A DNA stretch of 64,000 bases from Pseudocitrobacter cyperus (GTDB taxonomy: Bacteria > Pseudomonadota > Gammaproteobacteria > Enterobacterales > Enterobacteriaceae): NCBI RefSeq assembly GCF_039889165.1, contig NZ_JAYMYY010000003.1, forward strand, positions 124,001 to 188,000, written 5' to 3'. The notes below the pieces were generated by a model that saw only the letters and a program-made list of their open reading frames with translations, had not been told where the DNA came from and made no database searches. Numbering within the stretch: position 1 is the stretch's first letter; every line of letters starts with the position of its first letter. The translations under genes were made by a program, and so were the position numbers. Shown piece after piece: positions 44,127 to 51,906 of this stretch.

Positions 44127-44152
44127 AAAAAAAAGCCCTCATGAAAGAGGGC
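44127..44152 (-). terminator. intrinsic terminator of kdgF
   Basis: GCCCTC (44135-44140) pairs with GAGGGC (44147-44152), followed on the minus strand by eight T. It lies 22 bp after the kdgF stop. Confidence 0.9.
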
Positions 44153-44174
44153 CTCTGGCGGTGAAATGAATTTC

Positions 44175-44498
44175 TTATTTAAGAAAATCCATGCGCATCG
44201 GCGTGAAGGTATCTAAAAGCGTACCGGCTTTCAGGCAGACACAGCCGTGCATAATATCCGGCTTTTTATAGAGCGTATCACCTGCGCGAACGACATGCTT
44301 TTCGTCACCGATGGTGAACTCAAATTCGCCGGAGAGCACGTAGGTCAGTTGCTCGTGTGGATGGTTATGCATCGGGCCAATGGCGCCTTGCTCAAAGTTG
44401 ACCTCCACCTGCATCATTTTGCCATCGTGAGCGAGGATGCGACGGGTAACACCGCCGCCCAGGTCTTCAAGGGTGGTCTCTTTATGAAAAATAAACAT
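44175..44498 (-). CDS. kdgF: unsaturated-uronate linearising cupin KdgF
   Basis: A 107-residue single-domain cupin with the metal-site motif MHNHPHEQLTYVLSGEFEF and the second motif PDIMHGCVCL. KdgF opens 4,5-unsaturated galacturonate to the linear 5-keto-4-deoxyuronate that KduI uses. Start ATG at 44498 gives the usual family length; the longer frame to 44534 runs through the KdgR-like operator. It is divergent from ygeA. Confidence 0.87.
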   Translation of the reverse strand: MFIFHKETTLEDLGGGVTRRILAHDGKMMQVEVNFEQGAIGPMHNHPHEQLTYVLSGEFEFTIGDEKHVVRAGDTLYKKPDIMHGCVCLKAGTLLDTFTPMRMDFLK

Positions 44499-44515
44499 CA
44501 GGCAGTCCTGTATTA

Positions 44516-44536
44516 AGTTGAAACAATGTTTCATTT
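44516..44536. promoter_or_regulatory. KdgR-like operator of kdgF, near-perfect
   Basis: TGAAACAATGTTTCA (44519-44533) is a perfect palindrome around a central A/T and the best KdgR-like site of the window. It overlaps the expected transcription start of kdgF. Confidence 0.7.
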
Positions 44537-44641
44537 AACTTATCCCAGAATGGATGAAAAAGAAATTCACAGCGGGAGAAGTGGAAAGTTGATCACAACT
44601 TTGCTTCACTGGGAAACACGCGAAAAACCGAGGCAAAAAAA

Positions 44642-45334
44642 ATGAAAACGATAGGGCTGTTAGGCGGGATGAGCTGGGAATCGACGATCCCCTATTATCG
44701 GTTGATTAATGAAGGCGTAAAGCAGCGTCTGGGTGGGCTGCATTCGGCGAAAATTCTGCTGCACAGCGTTGATTTCCACGAGATTGAAGCCTGTCAGTCG
44801 AGCGGCGACTGGCAGCGTGCGGGCGACATTCTGGCGCAGGCGGCAAAAGGGCTGGAGCAGGCCGGGGCAGAAGGCATTGTGCTGTGTACCAACACCATGC
44901 ACAAAGTGGCGGATCAAATCGAGCACGCTGTGACTGTGCCGTTTCTGCACATTGCCGATGCGACCGGACGCGCAATCCAGAAAGCGGGAATGAGTAATGT
45001 TGCGCTGCTTGGCACCCGTTACACCATGGAGCAGGATTTCTATCGTGGTCGGCTGCAACAGGAATTTGCTATCAGCACGCCGATTCCGGACAGCGACGAC
45101 CGCGCGCGTATCAACCAGATAATTTTTGATGAGTTGTGTCTTGGCACTTTCAGCGAGGCGTCACGCGATTATTATCTCGGAGTTATTTCCGCGCTGAAAG
45201 AGCAGGGCGCGCAGGGGGTGATTTTCGGTTGTACCGAAATTGGCCTGCTGGTGCCTGCGGAACTCAGCCCGCTGCCGGTGTTCGACACGGCGGCTATCCA
45301 TGCGGCAGATGCGGTGGACTTTATGCTCTCCTGA
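44642..45334 (+). CDS. ygeA: broad-specificity amino-acid racemase YgeA
   Basis: A 230-residue Asp/Glu racemase-family protein. The two catalytic cysteines are visible in LCTNTMHK (about residue 82) and FGCTEIG (197). It interconverts L- and D-amino acids without PLP. It matches E. coli YgeA (230 residues) and its place beside araE and lysR, though here the fimbrial operon separates it from lysR. GAGG lies upstream of the start. Confidence 0.93.
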   Translation: MKTIGLLGGMSWESTIPYYRLINEGVKQRLGGLHSAKILLHSVDFHEIEACQSSGDWQRAGDILAQAAKGLEQAGAEGIVLCTNTMHKVADQIEHAVTVPFLHIADATGRAIQKAGMSNVALLGTRYTMEQDFYRGRLQQEFAISTPIPDSDDRARINQIIFDELCLGTFSEASRDYYLGVISALKEQGAQGVIFGCTEIGLLVPAELSPLPVFDTAAIHAADAVDFMLS

Positions 45335-45345
45335 GTTTCCGAAAC

Positions 45346-45367
45346 GATGGGGAGATGACTCCCCATC
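45346..45367. terminator. hairpin between ygeA and fimbrial adhesin
   Basis: GATGGGG (45346-45352) pairs with CCCCATC (45361-45367). The stem is strong but no good T-run follows on either strand, so it may serve both convergent genes weakly. Confidence 0.45.
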
Positions 45368-45377
45368 CCTGTCTGCA

Positions 45378-46499
45378 TTAAATGCTGTTAAGACTAGGGC
45401 TGAACTCTACGTGCAGGGTTCCGCGATAGTATCCGGCGGCTTTGTCGGTGATGCGGAACTTATCGACGATCAGCCGCAGCGGCGTGGGCGCGCAGAGCAC
45501 CGGATAGGTGATGGTAGGCAGGCGCACCGGGCGGATCTGATCTATGCCGTTTTGACCACCCATGAGGGTGAAAGTATTGGTGTTTGCTATCGACATCCAG
45601 CCCCTGGTGTGGGGGTTGAACATCTCAACGCGATAATCAATCCGCTCCGCTTCGTCTGTGCCGCCTGTCGTGGTGTTATAGATAGAAAAGTAGCCGTTCC
45701 GCCGCGACGGCGCCGCCTTCCCCTCATCATTGAACGATAACGTCATACTGTCGCTGTTGGAGTTGTAGCCATCGTAAAGACACATATCCAGATTGGTCAC
45801 GTCCTCGACAAAACTATTACCGGTGACAGAACCTGTCGGGTGCAGATCGAGCTGCACCAGTGGGTTAGCCCCGTTAAACTCCGGGAAAAAGATATCTTGT
45901 TTACCAGTGGATTTCCCTTTAAGGGTAATGTCGGCGGTGTAGGTCGCATCGTTTCCACCATCATACTGGAGCTTAAGCTGGCCTTCCCACACGCCGCCTA
46001 TGGGAAGCGCATTCATTTCGCTCTGCGTTATGTAGACCGTCAGTAATTTCGTATTGGTGTTGACTGCGCGGACATCATTATAGCAGGACCAGGCGTTATA
46101 CGAGTTTATCGCTCTTTTGCCAGCGCAATATTCAACATTCGCGGGGTCTGAACTGTCGTAGTAAGCATTTTCAATGTATGCCTGCAATGTCAGTCTGTGC
46201 TGCATGTGGCTACGTTTTTCCGTCAACACCATAGAAATGGTTGTTCCGTTAGACTGGTGCGTACACGTTTGCTGAATAGAGGCGTCGGAACAATAATAGG
46301 AAGCGTGGCCAGCACTGTAATTAGCCTCTCCGGGATAATTACGATCCCATAGATAAACATCGGCAGGGGCGCCTGACGGTATCTCGTACTCCTGCAACGT
46401 CGAAACTGACAGTGTTGGCCCAACGGGCGTGACAGCTTGCGTGTAGCCAGATACCCCTGCCATGAGACCACAAATGCCTAAAAATGCCGTTAATTTCAT
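45378..46499 (-). CDS. CfaE-like fimbrial tip adhesin
   Basis: A 373-residue protein with a Sec signal peptide (MKLTAFLGICGLMAGVSG...), two beta-rich domains and paired cysteines (YYCSD...QQTCTHQ; YCAG...WSCYND). It is the last gene of a chaperone-pilin-usher-adhesin operon whose order matches cfaABCE of CFA/I, so it should be the minor tip adhesin that binds the host or surface receptor. Its start overlaps the usher stop. The ligand is unknown. Confidence 0.82.
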   Translation of the reverse strand: MKLTAFLGICGLMAGVSGYTQAVTPVGPTLSVSTLQEYEIPSGAPADVYLWDRNYPGEANYSAGHASYYCSDASIQQTCTHQSNGTTISMVLTEKRSHMQHRLTLQAYIENAYYDSSDPANVEYCAGKRAINSYNAWSCYNDVRAVNTNTKLLTVYITQSEMNALPIGGVWEGQLKLQYDGGNDATYTADITLKGKSTGKQDIFFPEFNGANPLVQLDLHPTGSVTGNSFVEDVTNLDMCLYDGYNSNSDSMTLSFNDEGKAAPSRRNGYFSIYNTTTGGTDEAERIDYRVEMFNPHTRGWMSIANTNTFTLMGGQNGIDQIRPVRLPTITYPVLCAPTPLRLIVDKFRITDKAAGYYRGTLHVEFSPSLNSI

Positions 46500-49192
46500 T
46501 GTACACGCTCCCTTTGCGCGGTTTCCAGCGCCTGTTTACGCAGCGACTGTTTCAACTGAGCCTGAACCTGAATTTGCGGCGGCAACTGGTCGTAAGCGAT
46601 GACTGAGCACGTGATGTCTCCGGCATAACGAATGCTGGCGCGCTTCTTCACCACCTTCAGCGGGCATTTCAGGAAAGATTGTCCGGCAAGCACGTAGAGA
46701 TCTTGCGACGCGCCCGGCATTTCCAGCGTGAAGCCGCCGTTTTCAGCCAGTAGCAGCATGGCGCTGTTCAGGCCAATTATCGGGAAGCGTTTCACCGAAT
46801 CCGGCAGCAGCAGACGGCCGATATAGTTGTAGTTAAACGAAGCGGACACCTCGCGATAGCGCAGCTTTCCGGGCAACAGCATCAGATTCTGTTTACCTGA
46901 ACCGGTAATCAGATTTGTCGTCCCGCTCTGGTGCTTACGAGAGCTGTCGCTGACTTCCACATAGCCCATCTCGTAGCTACTGTAAGGGAAAAGAACTGAC
47001 TCATCGCCCGTCAGGCTGGCTTTACTACCGTTTGCCGCAGCGTCAATGGAAAGCTGTGCCTCAGACTCCGCCTCAATGTTTTTCACGGCCACCAGAACCG
47101 CAGCAGAAGGATCACCGTTGCCGGGACGGCCAATCTGGATGCCGTGGCGACTGATGGCGAGCGTGGAACTGTAGCTGCCGGTAAATGCCGTTGAGTGGTC
47201 CTGGTTTTGTCGGTCGTAGCTATCACTCAGGTTAGCGCTCAGGTTGCCATAAAGGCCATCAACTCGCCCGTTTAGGCTGCTGTCCAGCGTGTCGGTGTTG
47301 ATGCCGCCGAGGGTCACGCCCACTTCCCGGTGGTTAACATTGTCGTCATACCAGGTGCGGGCCAGGTTCCAGGATGCCTGGTCTGCGCTATTGTTGCTGG
47401 TGCGGTAATCGGTGCTGATCGTGGTGGTATGGCTGCGCGCATTGTTGTCCTGACGAGGGGTTTCGTTGAACGTAAACATCAGGTAGCCGCCATTATCGTT
47501 ACTGTTGCTGCCGCCATCATCGCGCGTGAACACGCCCAGGTTGGTGTTGACTATCCAGTTATTGAAGCTGAAAGAACGCGTGGCGGTAAACTGTACGCTG
47601 TCAGAGGTCGTATTGGCGTCGGTCTGGCTAAAATAGTTGCTGGCAAAATCGCTGTTGTTGTCCCAGCGCGTGTGGTAATCGGCATGGTTGCGGGTGCGGT
47701 TCCAGTTCAGGGCGAGGTTCCAGCCAAACACATTTTGGGTGATGCCGGCGCTGATGCTTTCAAAGCAGTTAAGATCGTAATCATCGGCATTGCTGTCGCC
47801 GGAACACTGTCCGCCGCTGGTGTCTTTACGGTAAAAGTTAATGGCCGGGCCGCTGCCGATGCGCCAGTTTAGCTGCTGCAAATTACCGCGTCCGCCCTGA
47901 TCGTTGTAGAAAAAGCCGCTTTGCAGATCCAGAAAACCAAAGTCTCCCAGTGGCGGCACGACGTGACCGTTAATCTCGGCTGAAAAATCATTGTCCACAG
48001 AGGCGACGCCGAGCATCATTTCGCTTTGCGTCGTGACGGGGAAACGTATCCCCGCCTGGGCTGCGGTGGCGTTATCTCTCTCCTGCTCATCGTAGTCGGA
48101 GGTATCTGCCAGTTTACCGGCCTGTATAAACCACTGAATATGGCCGTCGCTCAGGTTGCCTGTTTTGGTGAACGGCACCATCTCTGTGCGCGCCAGTTGG
48201 TTGCTTTCATAAATCTTTAATTGCAGCGTGTAGCTGCCCGCCGGGAATGACGAGGTGTCAAGCGTCTGGTTGCCCCCGTTCAGGTAAAATGAACCCAGCA
48301 GTTGATTGTCGCGATAAGCATCAACGCGGGAGCTGCGTGACAGCAGCACGGTTACCGGCGTCCCCTGACTTGCCTGTTCGCGGTTGAGGTAACTCAGGGT
48401 GGAGCCAGCGCGAACCCCGTCAAAGGCGTCAAGCGGCAAAAAAGAGAAGTTAAAGTTGCCGCCATCGAGATTAAACAAGCCACGGCTGTCCATGCGGCCG
48501 CCCTGAACATACAGGCGGCTTAAAAAATCGTAGCGGTAGTAGAGTTCGTTAACGTCAGCGCTGGTTTCGGTTTCACCGTCGCTTTCGCTGCTATTCAGGC
48601 TCCAGTATCCGCCAATATAGCTGTTTTCCGTCACGCCCAGCGCGCCGGTACCCTGCAGGTAGGCAGATTTAAAATCGTCCTGAATAGCAACGTTAAGATC
48701 CTGCTGATGAATAAAGGCATTAACCACACTTTCGTCATGAGCCGGGGTGAGGTACATCAGGTTTTTGCTGTTATCGGGGTACCACGATTTATTCAAAAAT
48801 AGCGTGACTGCGTTTTGTTCATCATTATAAATCAGCGCCACATCGTCGGGGTTGAGATAACCGCAGCCGGGGCTGTTGTTAATGGATGAACAAGCCAGCT
48901 CTCCATTTCGCGCCAGCGGTTGGCTTAGCCTGGCGGTAAGCTCGGGAAGGTGGCTTTTATCGTCGTCATCTAACGCCATCGCGGCAATGATTTTCTGAGG
49001 GGCTTCGAATTTAACCGTGTCAATGTTGACGGTCGCGAAGAATTTACCCAGGTGGCGCCCGGCCAGGTAAACGTCGACATACTCCTGTTGACCCAGAACA
49101 ATCACTTCGAAGCCAGGGGGAATTTTATCTATGCGCGCATTCGCTGTATTCAGTACAGAGAATATGAGCAGGCCCAGCACTGTTTTTTTCAT
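46496..49192 (-). CDS. CS1/CFA-I type fimbrial usher
   Basis: An 898-residue outer-membrane usher with a signal peptide (MKKTVLGLLIFSVLNTANA), a barrel of many Tyr/Asn-rich strands and a C-terminal domain with two cysteines (FLKCPLKVVKKRASIRYAG then ITCSV). It matches the CfaC/TcfC type. It exports and orders the pilin subunits. ATG at 49192 opens the signal peptide; the longer frame runs through the preceding hairpin. It overlaps the adhesin gene by 4 bp. Confidence 0.88.
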   Translation of the reverse strand: MKKTVLGLLIFSVLNTANARIDKIPPGFEVIVLGQQEYVDVYLAGRHLGKFFATVNIDTVKFEAPQKIIAAMALDDDDKSHLPELTARLSQPLARNGELACSSINNSPGCGYLNPDDVALIYNDEQNAVTLFLNKSWYPDNSKNLMYLTPAHDESVVNAFIHQQDLNVAIQDDFKSAYLQGTGALGVTENSYIGGYWSLNSSESDGETETSADVNELYYRYDFLSRLYVQGGRMDSRGLFNLDGGNFNFSFLPLDAFDGVRAGSTLSYLNREQASQGTPVTVLLSRSSRVDAYRDNQLLGSFYLNGGNQTLDTSSFPAGSYTLQLKIYESNQLARTEMVPFTKTGNLSDGHIQWFIQAGKLADTSDYDEQERDNATAAQAGIRFPVTTQSEMMLGVASVDNDFSAEINGHVVPPLGDFGFLDLQSGFFYNDQGGRGNLQQLNWRIGSGPAINFYRKDTSGGQCSGDSNADDYDLNCFESISAGITQNVFGWNLALNWNRTRNHADYHTRWDNNSDFASNYFSQTDANTTSDSVQFTATRSFSFNNWIVNTNLGVFTRDDGGSNSNDNGGYLMFTFNETPRQDNNARSHTTTISTDYRTSNNSADQASWNLARTWYDDNVNHREVGVTLGGINTDTLDSSLNGRVDGLYGNLSANLSDSYDRQNQDHSTAFTGSYSSTLAISRHGIQIGRPGNGDPSAAVLVAVKNIEAESEAQLSIDAAANGSKASLTGDESVLFPYSSYEMGYVEVSDSSRKHQSGTTNLITGSGKQNLMLLPGKLRYREVSASFNYNYIGRLLLPDSVKRFPIIGLNSAMLLLAENGGFTLEMPGASQDLYVLAGQSFLKCPLKVVKKRASIRYAGDITCSVIAYDQLPPQIQVQAQLKQSLRKQALETAQRERVQ

Positions 49193-49220
49193 TATTTGCC
49201 ACCGTCCCTGGAGTCGAAAT

Positions 49221-49249
49221 AATAAGCCGAAGGTGCCCTTCGGCTTATT
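49221..49249 (-). terminator. intercistronic hairpin between major pilin and usher
   Basis: AATAAGCCGAAGG (49221-49233) pairs perfectly with CCTTCGGCTTATT (49237-49249), a 13-bp stem with a 3-nt loop. It probably stops most transcripts or protects the pilin mRNA, giving more pilin than usher. Confidence 0.8.
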
Positions 49250-49266
49250 ACGCATTTATTTGCGTA

Positions 49267-49761
49267 TTATTGGTACAGATAGATGCTGACTACGCCCTGA
49301 TATGTCCCGGTAGCCAGGGTGCCCTGGGTTGTCTGAGAGAGAACCAAAGGTTTAGCGACAGAACCGGTTTTAATCGCATCAGCGCCGTTCGGGAACAGAT
49401 CGGTCGCGGTCAGCGTGGTATCGGTTGTGGTCAGGGTTGCACCGCCCCATTTAACGGTCATTGGTACAGTGGTACCGCCCAGGTTGTTGGTCAGTAAGAA
49501 ATCATTGACCAGTCTCATTTTTACATCTTTCGTGGTATCGTTAGCCCAGATTCTGGTTTGCAGAGAGTACTGTGCCAAACCGGTGCCAGGGAAGTATTGC
49601 ATTTCAATACTCTTCGGCAGCGCAGTGTTGTCCGACATAGTCATATCCAGAGCGGCATCGACGTTTGCAGTGACGGTAATATCTTTCTGTACCGCAACGG
49701 CAGAACCCATTACGGATACCAGCGCTAAAGCCATTAAGGATTTAGAAATTGTACGTGTCAT
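49267..49761 (-). CDS. CS1-type major fimbrial subunit
   Basis: A 164-residue pilin with a signal peptide (to about residue 23, SAVAVQKD) and the CS1-family core (DITVTANVDAALDM..., ending YQGVVSIYLYQ). It lacks the cysteine pair of type 1 pilins, as is normal for the CS1/CFA-I class. It forms the fimbrial shaft by donor-strand exchange. The chaperone gene precedes it by 25 bp. Confidence 0.88.
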   Translation of the reverse strand: MTRTISKSLMALALVSVMGSAVAVQKDITVTANVDAALDMTMSDNTALPKSIEMQYFPGTGLAQYSLQTRIWANDTTKDVKMRLVNDFLLTNNLGGTTVPMTVKWGGATLTTTDTTLTATDLFPNGADAIKTGSVAKPLVLSQTTQGTLATGTYQGVVSIYLYQ

Positions 49762-49786
49762 TTATTCATATTCCATGTTGTAAAAA

Positions 49787-50491
49787 TTAATGGATGGCAA
49801 AGTCTTTTGAATCCTTCGACTTATTAATCCAGTTCCAATATTGAACAACGACGCGGTCGTAACCCAATATGTTCGGGAGGGTATAGCTGACGCGAGGGTA
49901 AATATTTTTATTAACCTCCTGCCATACACAATCTTTCTCGGCCTGGCCTTTCTTACACAGCCCGGTCTTTAATATTTTGAATCGCTGGTTGCCATCATTT
50001 CTGATTTTGCCGTCGGTTTGTAAACTCATCGCCAGTTGCGGATGGGCGGGGGGAACGCTCACCAGCACACCCCAGATAAGATTCAGAGTGACCTGTGATT
50101 TTACGTTTGCGGTATTCAGTGGATCATCCAGTTGCGGGACTGCCTCTACTTTTACCCGATATGTGGCCTCTTCCTGAACGGGCTCCATCGCGACAATGCG
50201 AACCATTTTGCTGGCTCCGGCGGGCAGGGCGAATTTTGGCGGCATCACGACTATTGCGTTAGGGTCGCCGGTTTTTATTTCAGTTTCTTTTTCTTGCGGG
50301 GTATTTCTGTCAGAGACAATCAGTATGGTCGATTTAATATATTGTATTTCATTAGTTCTGGATATTACTCTGATACTGCCTTCGCCCTGATCATTCATAT
50401 CAACAGACATGGGGTATACTGACATGTTAGCATGACAAACAGGGGCTGCGCAGGCCATTAAAATGGTACACAGACTAAAATTACGTATCAT
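49787..50491 (-). CDS. periplasmic fimbrial chaperone (CfaA-like)
   Basis: A 234-residue periplasmic chaperone with a signal peptide (to about CHA, residue 21), the Ig-like strands and PPKFALPAGASKMVRIVAM, which fits the conserved proline-rich loop and G1-like region of PapD/CfaA chaperones. It is the first gene of the operon. ATG at 50491 is preceded by AGGTAAAAACA and opens the signal peptide; the longer frame is not needed. Confidence 0.87.
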   Translation of the reverse strand: MIRNFSLCTILMACAAPVCHANMSVYPMSVDMNDQGEGSIRVISRTNEIQYIKSTILIVSDRNTPQEKETEIKTGDPNAIVVMPPKFALPAGASKMVRIVAMEPVQEEATYRVKVEAVPQLDDPLNTANVKSQVTLNLIWGVLVSVPPAHPQLAMSLQTDGKIRNDGNQRFKILKTGLCKKGQAEKDCVWQEVNKNIYPRVSYTLPNILGYDRVVVQYWNWINKSKDSKDFAIH

Positions 50492-50808
50492 TGTTTTTAC
50501 CTGAGAGTAAATTAATACGGTGGCGGATAATAAATAAACTGGAATAAACACCAGTATTAGTAAATAAAATTAATTTATGCGGCGGATGCTATCTCTGGTA
50601 TGAGGAGTGTGGAAGTTAGTTTTTCTAATGATAAATATTAGTATAAATATAATAATATTGTTTGTTTATGGCCGTTGGTATATTTATAGAAAATCTTGAT
50701 GTGCGTAAGGAAGTGATTTTTTGGCGTGATCTGTCTTTTGATAATATTATATTGTCAAAAAAATAAGATATTGTACAAATTGTGCTGTCGGTAGATTTCA
50801 TGCACCTC
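50492..50808. other. fimbrial operon promoter region
   Basis: About 317 bp, strongly AT-rich, lying between the chaperone start and the lysR stop. It must hold the fimbrial promoter. No clear invertible element or known operator was seen. Confidence 0.5.
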
Positions 50809-51732
50809 TCAGAAATTAAAGCTCTGTTTTAAACGGGCAAGAATGATGGATTTTTCGTCAATTATATGTTTAGTGAAAGCATCGACTAATGCGGATGCGG
50901 GGCGGTGCTGTGGGCGAATAATATTGACTGTGAAGGGAATGGATACGGTGAAACGACGGATCACAATTCCGCTTCCGGCGTAATCCAGTGCGGTAAGAGG
51001 GTTGACAATGGAAATTCCCACTCCCGCGCGCACCATCGCGCAAATGGACGCGGCGCTGTGGGTTTCGACTACCATTCGTCGGCGAATATCGTGTTCATTG
51101 AATAACGAATCCAGCAGTTGGCGATAACTGTCCGTTCGCGACAGGCTGATATAGTTTTCTCCCTGAAAATCCTGTGGCGTTAAAATCTGCTTTGCGGCGA
51201 GGGGATGCCCGGACGGCAGAACGCAGACTTCGTCCAGAGAGAGTAATTCCGTGCGCTCCGTCCCTGCGGGCGTGTGTAGCGTTTCCGTTAACCCCAAATC
51301 ATGGCGCTGGGCTGAAAGCCACTCCTCCAGCAGCGGTGACTCCTGCGGGACAATTTGCAGGCTGACATCCGGGTAGCGCGCCAGAAAAGGCTGGATCAGT
51401 AGCGGCAGAAACGATTGTGAGAAAACCGGCAGGCAGGCAATCGACAGCTCGCCCTGGCGAAACTCGCGCAGGCTTTCCGCCGCGCTGACGATGCGATCGA
51501 GCCCGTACCAGGATCGTTGTACCTCTTCAAACAGCCTCAGCCCCTGCACGGTAGGATGTAAGCGGCCACGGCTGCGTTCAAAAAGCTTCAAACCGAGCAC
51601 TTTTTCAAACCGCGCCAGTTCGCGGCTGACGGTCGGCTGCGAGGTGTGCAGCAGGCGAGCGGCTTCCGTCAGGTTGCCGGCGGTCATCACCGCATGGAAG
51701 ATTTCTATGTGACGCAGATTGACAGCGGGCAT
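50809..51732 (-). CDS. lysR: lysA activator LysR
   Basis: A 307-residue LysR-type regulator, with the helix-turn-helix at about residues 15-45 (GNLTEAARLLHTSQPTVSRE) and a long diaminopimelate/lysine-sensing domain. It is close to E. coli LysR through most of its length. ATG at 51732 is preceded by AGGAG and begins (M)PAVNLRHIEIF, as in E. coli; the longer frame runs across the palindromic repeat and is rejected. It is divergent from lysA, which it activates when lysine is low. Confidence 0.94.
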   Translation of the reverse strand: MPAVNLRHIEIFHAVMTAGNLTEAARLLHTSQPTVSRELARFEKVLGLKLFERSRGRLHPTVQGLRLFEEVQRSWYGLDRIVSAAESLREFRQGELSIACLPVFSQSFLPLLIQPFLARYPDVSLQIVPQESPLLEEWLSAQRHDLGLTETLHTPAGTERTELLSLDEVCVLPSGHPLAAKQILTPQDFQGENYISLSRTDSYRQLLDSLFNEHDIRRRMVVETHSAASICAMVRAGVGISIVNPLTALDYAGSGIVIRRFTVSIPFTVNIIRPQHRPASALVDAFTKHIIDEKSIILARLKQSFNF

Positions 51733-51760
51733 GAGAGACTCCTGGTTTGTGCGTTTTTTT

Positions 51761-51807
51761 CCCCTCACCCTAACCCTCTCCCTCAGGGAGAGGGGCGGGG
51801 TGAGGGG
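51761..51807. repeat. intergenic palindromic repeat, copy 3, in lysR/lysA gap
   Basis: A shorter copy of the CCCTCACCCTAACCCTCTCC repeat, with its complement ending in GGGGTGAGGGG. It lies 28 bp before the lysR start inside the divergent regulatory region. Confidence 0.85.
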
Positions 51808-51906
51808 TATATCATTTTTGCATAGACTTACCATAAAACGATATTTTTTATTCCCATTATCCTGTGGCGTAATCGATTAAAAGCCTTATCTGACCCGGAG
51901 CCTTGT

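Larger units (their letters stand above)
43696..44174. other. togM upstream region
   Basis: 479 bp without a gene; it carries the two KdgR-like sites and the CRP-like site of the tog operon and, at the right end, the terminator of kdgF. Confidence 0.6.

Noticed and set aside
51733..51834. N-terminal extension of LysR by 34 codons
   Set aside because: The extension runs through the palindromic repeat; the ATG at 51732 has AGGAG and matches the E. coli N-terminus.
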